64,000 nucleotides of DNA from DAHVFK01 sp963755395 (GTDB lineage: Bacteria; Pseudomonadota; Gammaproteobacteria; Burkholderiales; SG8-39): NCBI GenBank assembly GCA_963755395.1, contig CAVWJJ010000004.1, forward strand, positions 744,001 to 808,000. The letters run 5' to 3'. Made by a program: the position numbers and the translations under genes. Each line of letters opens with the position of its first letter. The first letter of the stretch is position 1. The notes beneath the pieces are model-generated. The model saw nothing but the letters and a program-made list of their open reading frames with translations. It did no database searches and was not told the DNA's origin. Shown piece by piece: positions 8,120 through 15,369 of this stretch.

Positions 8120-9190
8120 ATGTACGACCAGTTTGTCGGCACCAAGCCGGTCGAGGAGCGCCACCGGTTCGACACCGCACGGCTGCACGCGTACATGCGC
8201 GCCAACGTGGAAGGGTATTCAGGGACACTTGAGGTCGAGCAGTTCCGCGGCGGACAGTCGAACCCGACCTACCGGCTTTCCGCCGGCGGCAGGCGCTACG
8301 TACTGCGGCGCAAACCGGCCGGCAAGCTGCTGCCCTCGGCGCATGCGGTAGAGCGCGAGTTCCGCGTCATCAAGGCGCTGCACGGCGTCGGGTTCCCGGT
8401 GGCCAGGCCTTACGCGCTGTGCGAAGACGACGCCGTCATCGGCACTGCGTTCTACATCATGGACTGCGTCGAGGGGCGGGTGCTATGGGACCAGGCGCTG
8501 CCCGGCATGGACCCGGCGCAGCGCTTCGCGATCTGGGACGAGCTGAACCGCGTGATCGCGCTGCTGCACACCATCGACTACCGAGCGGTCGGGCTCGAGG
8601 GCTTCGGCAAGGAGGGCAGCTACCTCGAACGGCAGATCGCGCGCTGGAGCAAGCAATACCGCGCCTCGGAGACCGAGAAGATCGAGGCGATGGACAAGCT
8701 GATTGCCTGGTTGCCCGAGCACATCCCGCCGGGCGACGAGACGACGATCGTGCACGGTGATTATCGGCTCGACAACACGATCTTCCACCCGACCGAGCCG
8801 CGAATTCTTGCCGTGCTCGACTGGGAGCTGTCGACCCTCGGTCACCCGTTGGCCGATTTTTCCTATCACTGCATGAGCTGGCACATACCGACGGGCAAGT
8901 TCCGCGGCATCGAGGGGCTGCCGATCGCCGAACTCGGCATTCCGAGCGAGCAGCGCTATATCGAGATGTACTGCAAGAGAACCGGGCGCGGGGGGATCAA
9001 TCCGTCGACCTGGGATTTCTACATGGCCTACAACCTGTTCCGCATCGCGGGGATCACGCAGGGTATCGCGAAACGGGTGCTCGAGGGCACCGCGGCGAGC
9101 GCGCACGCGGTCGAGGCCGGAAGCAAGGCGCCCCTGCTGGCCGGGCTCGGCTGGCAGCAGGTCGAGAAGATTCTGAAACGAGCCGCCTAG
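8120..9190 (+). CDS. Aminoglycoside phosphotransferase-like acyl kinase (ACAD10/11 kinase-domain homologue)
   Basis: 356-residue protein-kinase-like phosphotransferase. Beta-strand blocks FRGGQSNPTYRLSAGG and RYVLRRKPAGKLLP carry the nucleotide lysine, then IVHGDYRLDN (catalytic Asp and Asn near residues 216-221) and LAVLDWELSTLGHP (metal Asp). The family is the one fused to acyl-CoA dehydrogenase in human ACAD10/ACAD11 and found as LvaA in the pseudomonad levulinate pathway, where it phosphorylates 4-hydroxyacyl-CoA. The next gene, nine bases downstream, is such a dehydrogenase. I infer a 4-hydroxy-fatty-acid role, not aminoglycoside resistance. Start ATG 8120 is chosen because homology begins there. 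Confidence 0.85.
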   Translation: MYDQFVGTKPVEERHRFDTARLHAYMRANVEGYSGTLEVEQFRGGQSNPTYRLSAGGRRYVLRRKPAGKLLPSAHAVEREFRVIKALHGVGFPVARPYALCEDDAVIGTAFYIMDCVEGRVLWDQALPGMDPAQRFAIWDELNRVIALLHTIDYRAVGLEGFGKEGSYLERQIARWSKQYRASETEKIEAMDKLIAWLPEHIPPGDETTIVHGDYRLDNTIFHPTEPRILAVLDWELSTLGHPLADFSYHCMSWHIPTGKFRGIEGLPIAELGIPSEQRYIEMYCKRTGRGGINPSTWDFYMAYNLFRIAGITQGIAKRVLEGTAASAHAVEAGSKAPLLAGLGWQQVEKILKRAA

Positions 9191-9199
9191 GAGAAGAGA

Positions 9200-10444
9200 A
9201 TGGACTTCGAATATTCGCCCAAGGTCAAGGAACTGCAGAAGAAGCTCGTGGCCTTCATGAACGAGCACATCTATCCGAACGAGAAGGCCTGGTACGATCA
9301 CTGTAACGGCGCCAACCGCTGGCAGCCTGTGCCCGTCATCGAGGAGCTCAAGCCCAAGGCGCGCGCCGCGGGCCTGTGGAACCTGTTCCTGCCGCGCTCG
9401 CCGCGCGCGCCCGAAGGCCTGTCGAATCTCGAGTACGCGCCACTGTGCGAGATCATGGGCCGCGTGGCCTGGGCGCCGGAAGTATTCAACTGCTCGGCGC
9501 CGGACACCGGCAACATGGAGACGATCGAGCGCTACGGCACCGAGGCGCAGAAAGACGAATGGCTTGAGCCCTTGCTCCAGGGCAAGATCCGCTCGGCGTT
9601 CCTGATGACCGAGCCAGCGGTGGCCTCCTCGGATGCGACCAACATCCAGACCCGCATCAAGCTCGAGGGCGACCACTACGTCGTCAATGGCACCAAGTGG
9701 TGGTCCTCGGGCGCAGGCGACCCGCGCTGCAAAGTCTACATCCTGATGGGAAAGACCTCGCCCGACAATCCGTCGCGCCACAGCCAGCAGTCGATGATCC
9801 TGGTGCCGGCCGGCCTGCCGGGGATCAGGATCGTGCGTCATCTCAAGGTGTTCGGCTACGATGATGCGCCGCACGGTCACATGGAGATCGAGCTCAGGGA
9901 CGTGCGCGTGCCGGCGTCCAACATTCTGCTCGGCGAGGGGCGTGGCTTCGAAATCGCGCAGGGCCGCCTCGGACCGGGGCGCATCCATCACTGCATGCGC
10001 CTGATCGGCCAGGCCGAACGCGCGCTAGAGAAGATGTGCAAGCGCGCGACCAGCCGTGTCGCCTTCGGCCGCACGGTCGCAGAGCAGGGCGTGACGCGCG
10101 AGCGCATCGCCGAGGCGCGGATCATGATCGATTCGGCGCGCTTCATGGTGCTGAACGCGGCCTGGAAGATGGATACGGTCGGCAACAAGGTGGCGCGCAA
10201 GGAGATCGCGATGATCAAGGTGCTGGCGCCGAACATGGCCTGCCAGGTCATCGACTGGGCGATGCAGGCCCACGGTGGCGGCGGGGTCGCGGAGGACTTC
10301 GGTCTTGCCGCCGCGTACGCGCACGCGCGCACTCTGCGCTTCGCCGACGGTCCGGACGAGGTTCATCGCAACCAGATCGCGAAGCTCGAGATCGGCGAGC
10401 AGACGACAGTCGCAGAAGCGGTGGCGCCGAAGAAGCGCAATTGA
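9200..10444 (+). CDS. Acyl-CoA dehydrogenase (ACAD10/11-like)
   Basis: 414-residue flavoprotein. The N-terminal helical domain has MDFEYSPKVKELQKKLVAFM and a distinctive WQPVPVIEELK segment. The middle FAD/substrate sheet has AFLMTEPAVASSDATNIQT and the C-terminal helical domain has TSRVAFGRTVAEQGV and QAHGGGGVAEDFGL. The MTEPAVASSDATNI block resembles ACAD10/11 rather than classical short- or medium-chain enzymes. It is paired with the kinase-like gene nine bases upstream and a GST 14 bases downstream. The probable role is to remove phosphate from, or dehydrogenate, a 4-phosphoacyl-CoA made by its partner. Confidence 0.88.
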   Translation: MDFEYSPKVKELQKKLVAFMNEHIYPNEKAWYDHCNGANRWQPVPVIEELKPKARAAGLWNLFLPRSPRAPEGLSNLEYAPLCEIMGRVAWAPEVFNCSAPDTGNMETIERYGTEAQKDEWLEPLLQGKIRSAFLMTEPAVASSDATNIQTRIKLEGDHYVVNGTKWWSSGAGDPRCKVYILMGKTSPDNPSRHSQQSMILVPAGLPGIRIVRHLKVFGYDDAPHGHMEIELRDVRVPASNILLGEGRGFEIAQGRLGPGRIHHCMRLIGQAERALEKMCKRATSRVAFGRTVAEQGVTRERIAEARIMIDSARFMVLNAAWKMDTVGNKVARKEIAMIKVLAPNMACQVIDWAMQAHGGGGVAEDFGLAAAYAHARTLRFADGPDEVHRNQIAKLEIGEQTTVAEAVAPKKRN

Positions 10445-10458
10445 TTCGAGGAGAGTTC

Positions 10459-11106
10459 ATGCTCAAGTTGTGCGGTTTCCATGTCAGCAACTATCACAAC
10501 AAGGTGCGCCTTGCGCTGCTGGAGAAGGGCATTCCGTTCCAAGAGGACGCGGGATGCAAGCCCTCGCAGGAGGAGCCCTTTCTGGCGCGCTCGCCGCTCG
10601 GCAAGGTGCCGTTCATGGAGGTCGACGGCGTAGTGCTTACCGAGTCGCAGGTGATCTGCGAGTACCTCGAGGACGCCTATCCCGCGAAGCCGCTCTACCC
10701 GCGCGACCCCCTCGCCAGGGCGCAGGTGCGTGAGTTGATCCAGTACATCGAGCTGCACATGGAATTGGTGGCGCGCCGCCTCTACCGTGAAGTGTTCTTC
10801 GGCGGCAAGGTGTCGGACGAGACCAAGAAGCAGGTCGAGCGCGATCTGGCCAAGGGCGTGCGGAGCTTCGCCACGCGCGCGAGGTTCGAGCCCTACGTCG
10901 CGGGCAGGGAATTCTCGCTCGCCGACTGCTCGGCCTACGTCCACCTGCCACTGGTGTCGATGGCAAGCAAGGTCGCCTTCGGGCGCGATTTCCTCGACGG
11001 CCTGCCGCAGGTCAAGCCCTACATCAAGCTGCTCGGGGAGCGCCCGGCGTTCGCGCGCGTGAGCGAAGACCGCAAGGCCGCCCAGGCCGCGATGGCCGGA
11101 AAGTAA
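10459..11106 (+). CDS. Glutathione S-transferase family protein
   Basis: 215 residues. The N-terminal thioredoxin-like domain has LCGFHVSNYHNKVRLALLEKG, with the cis-proline loop GKVPFMEVDGVVLTESQVICEYLE giving the glutathione gamma-Glu site (ES). The C-terminal all-helical domain contains FEPYVAGREFSLADCSAYVHLPL with the N-capping box. A serine or tyrosine near residue 8-10 would be the thiol activator. The Shine-Dalgarno GAGGAGAG precedes ATG 10459. It sits in the kinase/dehydrogenase operon and may detoxify reactive enals from fatty-acid breakdown, which is inference from position only. Confidence 0.88.
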   Translation: MLKLCGFHVSNYHNKVRLALLEKGIPFQEDAGCKPSQEEPFLARSPLGKVPFMEVDGVVLTESQVICEYLEDAYPAKPLYPRDPLARAQVRELIQYIELHMELVARRLYREVFFGGKVSDETKKQVERDLAKGVRSFATRARFEPYVAGREFSLADCSAYVHLPLVSMASKVAFGRDFLDGLPQVKPYIKLLGERPAFARVSEDRKAAQAAMAGK

Positions 11107-11114
11107 GCGCCGCG

Positions 11115-11753
11115 GTGCACGGTTTCGCGCCGCTCGGGGACTACTTGCGCTTCGCCGTCACGCTGACGGCGGTCCTCGATCCGTTCCTCGCCGTGCCGAT
11201 TTTCGTCAGCCTAACCGCGCAGCGGCCGGAGCTCGAGCGCACACGCCTCGCGCGCGTGGTAACGCTGACGGTGTTTCTCGTGCTCTCGGGCGCGGCGCTG
11301 TTTGGGGAGGCCCTGCTGACCCTGATCGGCGCAAGCCTGCCGGCGTTTCGCGTCGGCGGCGGACTGGTGCTGCTACTGATGGCGCTAGCGATGCTGAATG
11401 CGCGCGTTGGCGGCGTGCGCCAGTCTGCGGCCGAGGCCGAGGAGCTGGAATCGGGCGAAGTCTCGGGCGTGGTGCCGCTCGCCGTGCCGCTGCTCGCGGG
11501 GCCGGGCGCGATCAGCACTACGATCATCGCGGCGCAGGCGCGCTCGCTGCTTCACCTCGCCGCGATCGTCGGCTGCGTCGCGGCCGTATGCGCGCTGCTT
11601 TGGCTCGTGATGCGCTTTGCTCACGCGCTGGCGCCGCGCATGGGCACCACCGGGCTCAATATCGCGACGCGGCTTCTCGGCTTGCTGCTTACCGCAATCG
11701 CGATCCAGACCATGGCCGAAGGGATGCTGGATCTCTTCCCAGGCCTGCGTTGA
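11115..11753 (+). CDS. MarC family integral membrane protein
   Basis: 212 residues with about six hydrophobic helices and the family motifs LTAVLDPFLAVPIFVSLT near the N terminus and VPLAVPLLAGPGAISTTII near residue 118. The spacing matches MarC/UPF0056 proteins, whose function is unknown and for which an early claim of antibiotic-resistance control was withdrawn. The start is GTG 11115, eight bases after the GST stop, so it may be the last gene of that operon. It converges with the thioesterase gene with a one-base gap. Confidence 0.85.
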   Translation: MHGFAPLGDYLRFAVTLTAVLDPFLAVPIFVSLTAQRPELERTRLARVVTLTVFLVLSGAALFGEALLTLIGASLPAFRVGGGLVLLLMALAMLNARVGGVRQSAAEAEELESGEVSGVVPLAVPLLAGPGAISTTIIAAQARSLLHLAAIVGCVAAVCALLWLVMRFAHALAPRMGTTGLNIATRLLGLLLTAIAIQTMAEGMLDLFPGLR

Positions 11754-11754
11754 T

Positions 11755-12141
11755 TCAAGTCTGCTTCGGCACGGGGCGAGGGCGGCCGCTGGCGTCGATC
11801 GCTACGTAAGTGAGGGTCGCCTCGGTGACCTTGACCACCTCGGGATCGTGCGGGCGCCGCTCGGCGTAGACCTCGACGTTGACGGTGACTGAAGTATTGC
11901 CTATGCGCACCACGTCGGCATAGAACGAAAGCACGTCGCCGATCTGCACCGGCTGCTTGAACACGAATGAGTTGACCGCTACCGTCGCGACGCGGCCGCG
12001 CGCGAGGCGGCCGGCGACGGTGCCGCCTGCGACGTCCACCTGCGCCATGATCCAGCCGCCGAAGATGTCGCCGTTCTGATTCGAGTCGGCCGGCATGGGC
12101 ACCACGCGCAGCGCGGGCAGCTTGCCCTCGGGTATCTTCAT
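11755..12141 (-). CDS. Acyl-CoA thioesterase, YciA-like hot-dog fold
   Basis: 128 residues, the normal size of a YciA/ACOT hot-dog protein. The signature NQNGDIFGGWIMAQVDVAGG contains the catalytic Asp in the loop before the central helix. AVNSFVFKQPVQIGDVLSFYADVV and TVNVEVYAERR form the sheet. It hydrolyses acyl-CoA to free acid and CoA, probably relieving acyl-CoA build-up. ATG 12141 overlaps the stop of the fadJ-like gene by one base (TGATG), so it is the last gene of the beta-oxidation operon. Confidence 0.9.
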   Translation of the reverse strand: MKIPEGKLPALRVVPMPADSNQNGDIFGGWIMAQVDVAGGTVAGRLARGRVATVAVNSFVFKQPVQIGDVLSFYADVVRIGNTSVTVNVEVYAERRPHDPEVVKVTEATLTYVAIDASGRPRPVPKQT

Positions 12142-14072
12142 CAGCCGCCTTTCTTGGCTTGCAGATAGTGCATCGGGCCGCCGCGGAACGGCGGGAAGCC
12201 CGTGCCGAAGATCAGTCCGGCATCGATCAGATCGACGTCTCCGACGATGCCCTCGGCGAGAACTGCCTGCGCCTCGGTCAGGTAGGGTTCGATCAGCGAC
12301 TCGACCATGTCCGCCCGCAGTTCGCCGGGTTTGCGCTTTACCGTTTTCCCGTTGACGTAGTGGTACATGCCCTGCCCGGTCTTCTTGCCGAGCTTGCCTA
12401 GCGCAACCTTGTTCAGCAGCACGCGAGGCGCGTCGGGCTCGCCGCCCGCGCCTTTTTTCGCCAATTCCTTGCCGGCAGCGAGGCAGATGTCCAGCCCGAC
12501 GGTGTCAGCCAGCTCGATCGGCCCCATCGGCATGCCGAAGGACTCCATTGCCGCGTCGATGGTTTCCGGCTGTATCGCCTCGTCCACCATGCGGAAGGCG
12601 TTCTGCATATAGGGACCGAGCACGCGGTTGACCAGGAACCCCGGCGAGTCCTTGACCGGCAGCGGCAGCTTGTCGATGCGGCGCACGAACGCGGCGGCCT
12701 TCTGCGCCAGCACGGGATCGGTGCGCTCGCCCGAAACGACTTCGACTAGCATCATCTGCGGCACCGGGTTGAAGAAGTGGATCCCGACCAGGCGCGACGG
12801 ATTCTTGAGTGCGCTCGCGATGTCGGCCAGCTTGAGGCTGGAGGTGTTGGACGCGAGGATGGCGCCGGGCTTGGCCGCCGCCTCGAGCTTGCCGAACAAT
12901 TCGCGCTTCGCCTCGATGTTCTCGAAGATCGCTTCGATTATGACGTCGGCATGCGCGGCGCCGGCCCCGGCCACATCGGGGGTCAGGCGATCCAGTGCAT
13001 CGCGCACGCGGCGCTTGTCGCGCAGTCTACGCCCGAACAGCTTCGCGGCGCGCCTGAGTGCCGGCGCGATGCGCTCGGGCGAGGTGTCCTGCAGCGTGAC
13101 TCTGATCCCCCGCATCGCGCACAGCGCCGCGATGTCGCCTCCCATCACTCCCGCCCCGACCACGTGCACGTGATCCGGATCGAAATCGGTCGCCTTGCCG
13201 AGCGACTTGAGACGCTCCTGCAGGAAGAAGACGCGAATCAGATTGCCCGTCGTCGGGTGGTCGAACAGCGCCCTGAGCGAGCATGCGGGATCGTCCGCGG
13301 CGGCAAAGGGGTCGCCGTCGTACTTTCGCCACAGCTCGAGAATCGCGTACGGCGCTGGGTAGTGCTCCGGGTTGGCGCGCCGCGCGACCTGCTTGCGCGC
13401 CTGCGAAGCGACGAAGTTGCGCAGCGGCCCGAGCATCAGGCGCTGCGTCAGCGGCAGCCGGCGGACTGCAGGCGCCTCGAGCGTCAGTATGCGCGCGGTG
13501 TTTTCGAGGATTCTGAGCGGCACGGCCTGGTCCACCAATCCCATGCGCTTGGCGCGCCGCGCATCAACCGCGCGCCCGGTGAGCATCATGTCGAGTGCCG
13601 CGGCCGGGCCGACGCGCCTGGGCAGCCATTGCACGCCGTGCCAGGTAGGCATGATGCCGAGCATCACCTCGGGAAAGGCAAGGCGCGTCTTGGGATCGTC
13701 GAGCGCGACTCGGTAGCGGCACGCCAGCGCGAGCTCGAGCCCGCCGCCCATGCAAAAGCCGTTGATCAGTGCCGTGGTGGGGAAGGGTAGGCGCGAGAGC
13801 TTGTCGAACAGGTCCCAGCCGAAGCGCGTGAACGCGAGCGCCTCGTCGGCGCTCTCGAAGCGGGTGAATTCCTCGACGTCGGCGCCGGCGATGAAGTTAT
13901 CCTTGCCGGAGCGGATGATCAGGCCCGCGGGCTTCGCGGCGGCAATTTCGTCCAGTGCGGCCGAAAGCTCCTGGAGCGCCTCGCGCGAGAAGGTATTGGC
14001 CGACGCACCCTGCCTGTCGAAAGTCAGCCAGACCAGCCCCTGGCGGTCCTTGTCCCAGCGGAAGTGCCTCAT
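12141..14072 (-). CDS. Enoyl-CoA hydratase/3-hydroxyacyl-CoA dehydrogenase, fatty-acid oxidation alpha subunit (FadJ-like)
   Basis: 643-residue bifunctional beta-oxidation enzyme. The crotonase domain covers about residues 1-200, with oxyanion-hole blocks SGKDNFIAGADVEEF and NGFCMGGGLELALACRYRVA. The NAD-binding domain starts near 300 with HVVGAGVMGGDIAALCAMRG. The dehydrogenase catalytic His/Glu segment is IHFFNPVPQMMLVEVVSG, and the C-terminal domain contains SPGFLVNRVLGPYM. It hydrates enoyl-CoA and oxidises the product to 3-ketoacyl-CoA. It is shorter than E. coli FadB/FadJ (about 715 residues). It shares one base with the thiolase stop upstream and one with the thioesterase start downstream. 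Confidence 0.92.
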   Translation of the reverse strand: MRHFRWDKDRQGLVWLTFDRQGASANTFSREALQELSAALDEIAAAKPAGLIIRSGKDNFIAGADVEEFTRFESADEALAFTRFGWDLFDKLSRLPFPTTALINGFCMGGGLELALACRYRVALDDPKTRLAFPEVMLGIMPTWHGVQWLPRRVGPAAALDMMLTGRAVDARRAKRMGLVDQAVPLRILENTARILTLEAPAVRRLPLTQRLMLGPLRNFVASQARKQVARRANPEHYPAPYAILELWRKYDGDPFAAADDPACSLRALFDHPTTGNLIRVFFLQERLKSLGKATDFDPDHVHVVGAGVMGGDIAALCAMRGIRVTLQDTSPERIAPALRRAAKLFGRRLRDKRRVRDALDRLTPDVAGAGAAHADVIIEAIFENIEAKRELFGKLEAAAKPGAILASNTSSLKLADIASALKNPSRLVGIHFFNPVPQMMLVEVVSGERTDPVLAQKAAAFVRRIDKLPLPVKDSPGFLVNRVLGPYMQNAFRMVDEAIQPETIDAAMESFGMPMGPIELADTVGLDICLAAGKELAKKGAGGEPDAPRVLLNKVALGKLGKKTGQGMYHYVNGKTVKRKPGELRADMVESLIEPYLTEAQAVLAEGIVGDVDLIDAGLIFGTGFPPFRGGPMHYLQAKKGG

Positions 14073-15367
14073 CAGAGCGCCTCCAGCAGCATCGCGCCGC
14101 CCAGCCCGCCGCCGATGCAGATCGCAGCGATGCCGCGCCTGGCGTTGTTGCGCTTGAGCGTCTTGAGCAGGTGCAGCACGATGCGCGCGCCTGAGGCGCC
14201 GACTGGATGGCCGATCGCCACCGCGCCGCCGTCGACGTTCAACTTGTCTTCGTCGAGGGCGCCCAGCGCTCCGTCCAGGCCGAGCTGCTCGCGGCAATAG
14301 GCCTCGTCCTTCCACGCAGCGAGGCAGGCCAGCACCTGTGCCGCGAATGCCTCGTTGATCTCCCAGTAGTCCAGGTCGTTGAGCGCGAGACCGTTGCGCT
14401 TCAGGATCGGCGTCGCGGCGTGCACTGGCCCGAGCCCCATTTGCGCCGGATCCAGGCCGGCCCATTCCGAATCGACGATGCGGCCGAGCGGCTCCAGCCC
14501 GTGCCGCGCCACCGCCTCCTCGGAGGCGAGAATAAGCCAGGCGCTGCCGTCGGTTATCTGCGAGCTGTTGCCAGGCGTGACGTTGCCGTACTTGCGGTCG
14601 AAGAAGGGCTTTAGCTTGCCCAGCTTATCGAGCGACGCGTCGCGCCGCAGGCCGTCGTCGAGCATATAGGTGTTGCCGTCGCGGTCGTACAGCGCTTCGA
14701 GCTCGCCGCCGCCCGCGGCGAGGTAGCCTGCGTCCTGCGCCGCGGCCACACGCTGGTGGCTGAGGACCGAGTACGCGTCCATCTGCTCGCGCGTGATGCC
14801 GAAGCGGTGCGCCAGGTTCTCCGCCGTCTGCCCCATCAGCAGGCCGACGATCGGGTCGGTGAGGCCCTTCATGATGCCGATCACCGGCGCGAGGTACTTC
14901 AGGCGCAGCTTCCCCAGTTGCCTGGCTTTCTGCCCCAGCGACTTCGTCTGGTACCAGTCCGCCAGCCACAGCGTCATCGCGTCGGACACCAGCAGTGGCG
15001 CGCGCGACAGTGCGTCGACGCCGCCCGCGAGCATGAGATTGGAGCGCCCGGCGAGGATATTGTTGGCGCCCGAATCCAGCGCTTGCATGCCGGAGGCGCA
15101 ATTGCGCATCACGGTCCAGCCGGGCACCTTCTGCCCGCAGCCCATGCGCAGTGCGGCGACGCGGCCGATATTGACCTCGTCGACTGAGGGCGCGGCGCAG
15201 CCCAGGATCACCTCGTCCAGCTCGGTGGGCTCGAACTTCTGGCGCAGCAGCAGCGCGCGGCCCGCCTGCGTGGCGAGGTCGCTGGCGGCAAACGGGCCCG
15301 GGCGGTTCTTCGCCTTGAGGAACGGCGTGCGCGCGCCGTCGACCACGTAAACGGCTTTGGCGGTCAT
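14072..15367 (-). CDS. Acetyl-CoA acyltransferase, 3-ketoacyl-CoA thiolase (FadI-like)
   Basis: 431-residue thiolase. The nucleophilic cysteine is C90 in MRNCASGMQALDSG. The other active-site blocks are WEINEAFAAQVLA, GGAVAIGHPVGASGARIV (His) and the second Cys in AAICIGGGLGGAML at the C terminus. It cleaves 3-ketoacyl-CoA in the last beta-oxidation step and would form a trifunctional complex with the neighbouring alpha subunit. The length and the insertion around residues 135-170 suit FadI-type long enzymes rather than PhaA. ATG 15367 lies two bases after the FadE stop. Confidence 0.93.
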   Translation of the reverse strand: MTAKAVYVVDGARTPFLKAKNRPGPFAASDLATQAGRALLLRQKFEPTELDEVILGCAAPSVDEVNIGRVAALRMGCGQKVPGWTVMRNCASGMQALDSGANNILAGRSNLMLAGGVDALSRAPLLVSDAMTLWLADWYQTKSLGQKARQLGKLRLKYLAPVIGIMKGLTDPIVGLLMGQTAENLAHRFGITREQMDAYSVLSHQRVAAAQDAGYLAAGGGELEALYDRDGNTYMLDDGLRRDASLDKLGKLKPFFDRKYGNVTPGNSSQITDGSAWLILASEEAVARHGLEPLGRIVDSEWAGLDPAQMGLGPVHAATPILKRNGLALNDLDYWEINEAFAAQVLACLAAWKDEAYCREQLGLDGALGALDEDKLNVDGGAVAIGHPVGASGARIVLHLLKTLKRNNARRGIAAICIGGGLGGAMLLEAL

Positions 15368-15369
15368 GG

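Noticed and set aside
8120..9190. Aminoglycoside resistance gene
   Set aside because: The kinase motifs are shared with the ACAD10/11 kinase family and the adjacent dehydrogenase supports a catabolic role.
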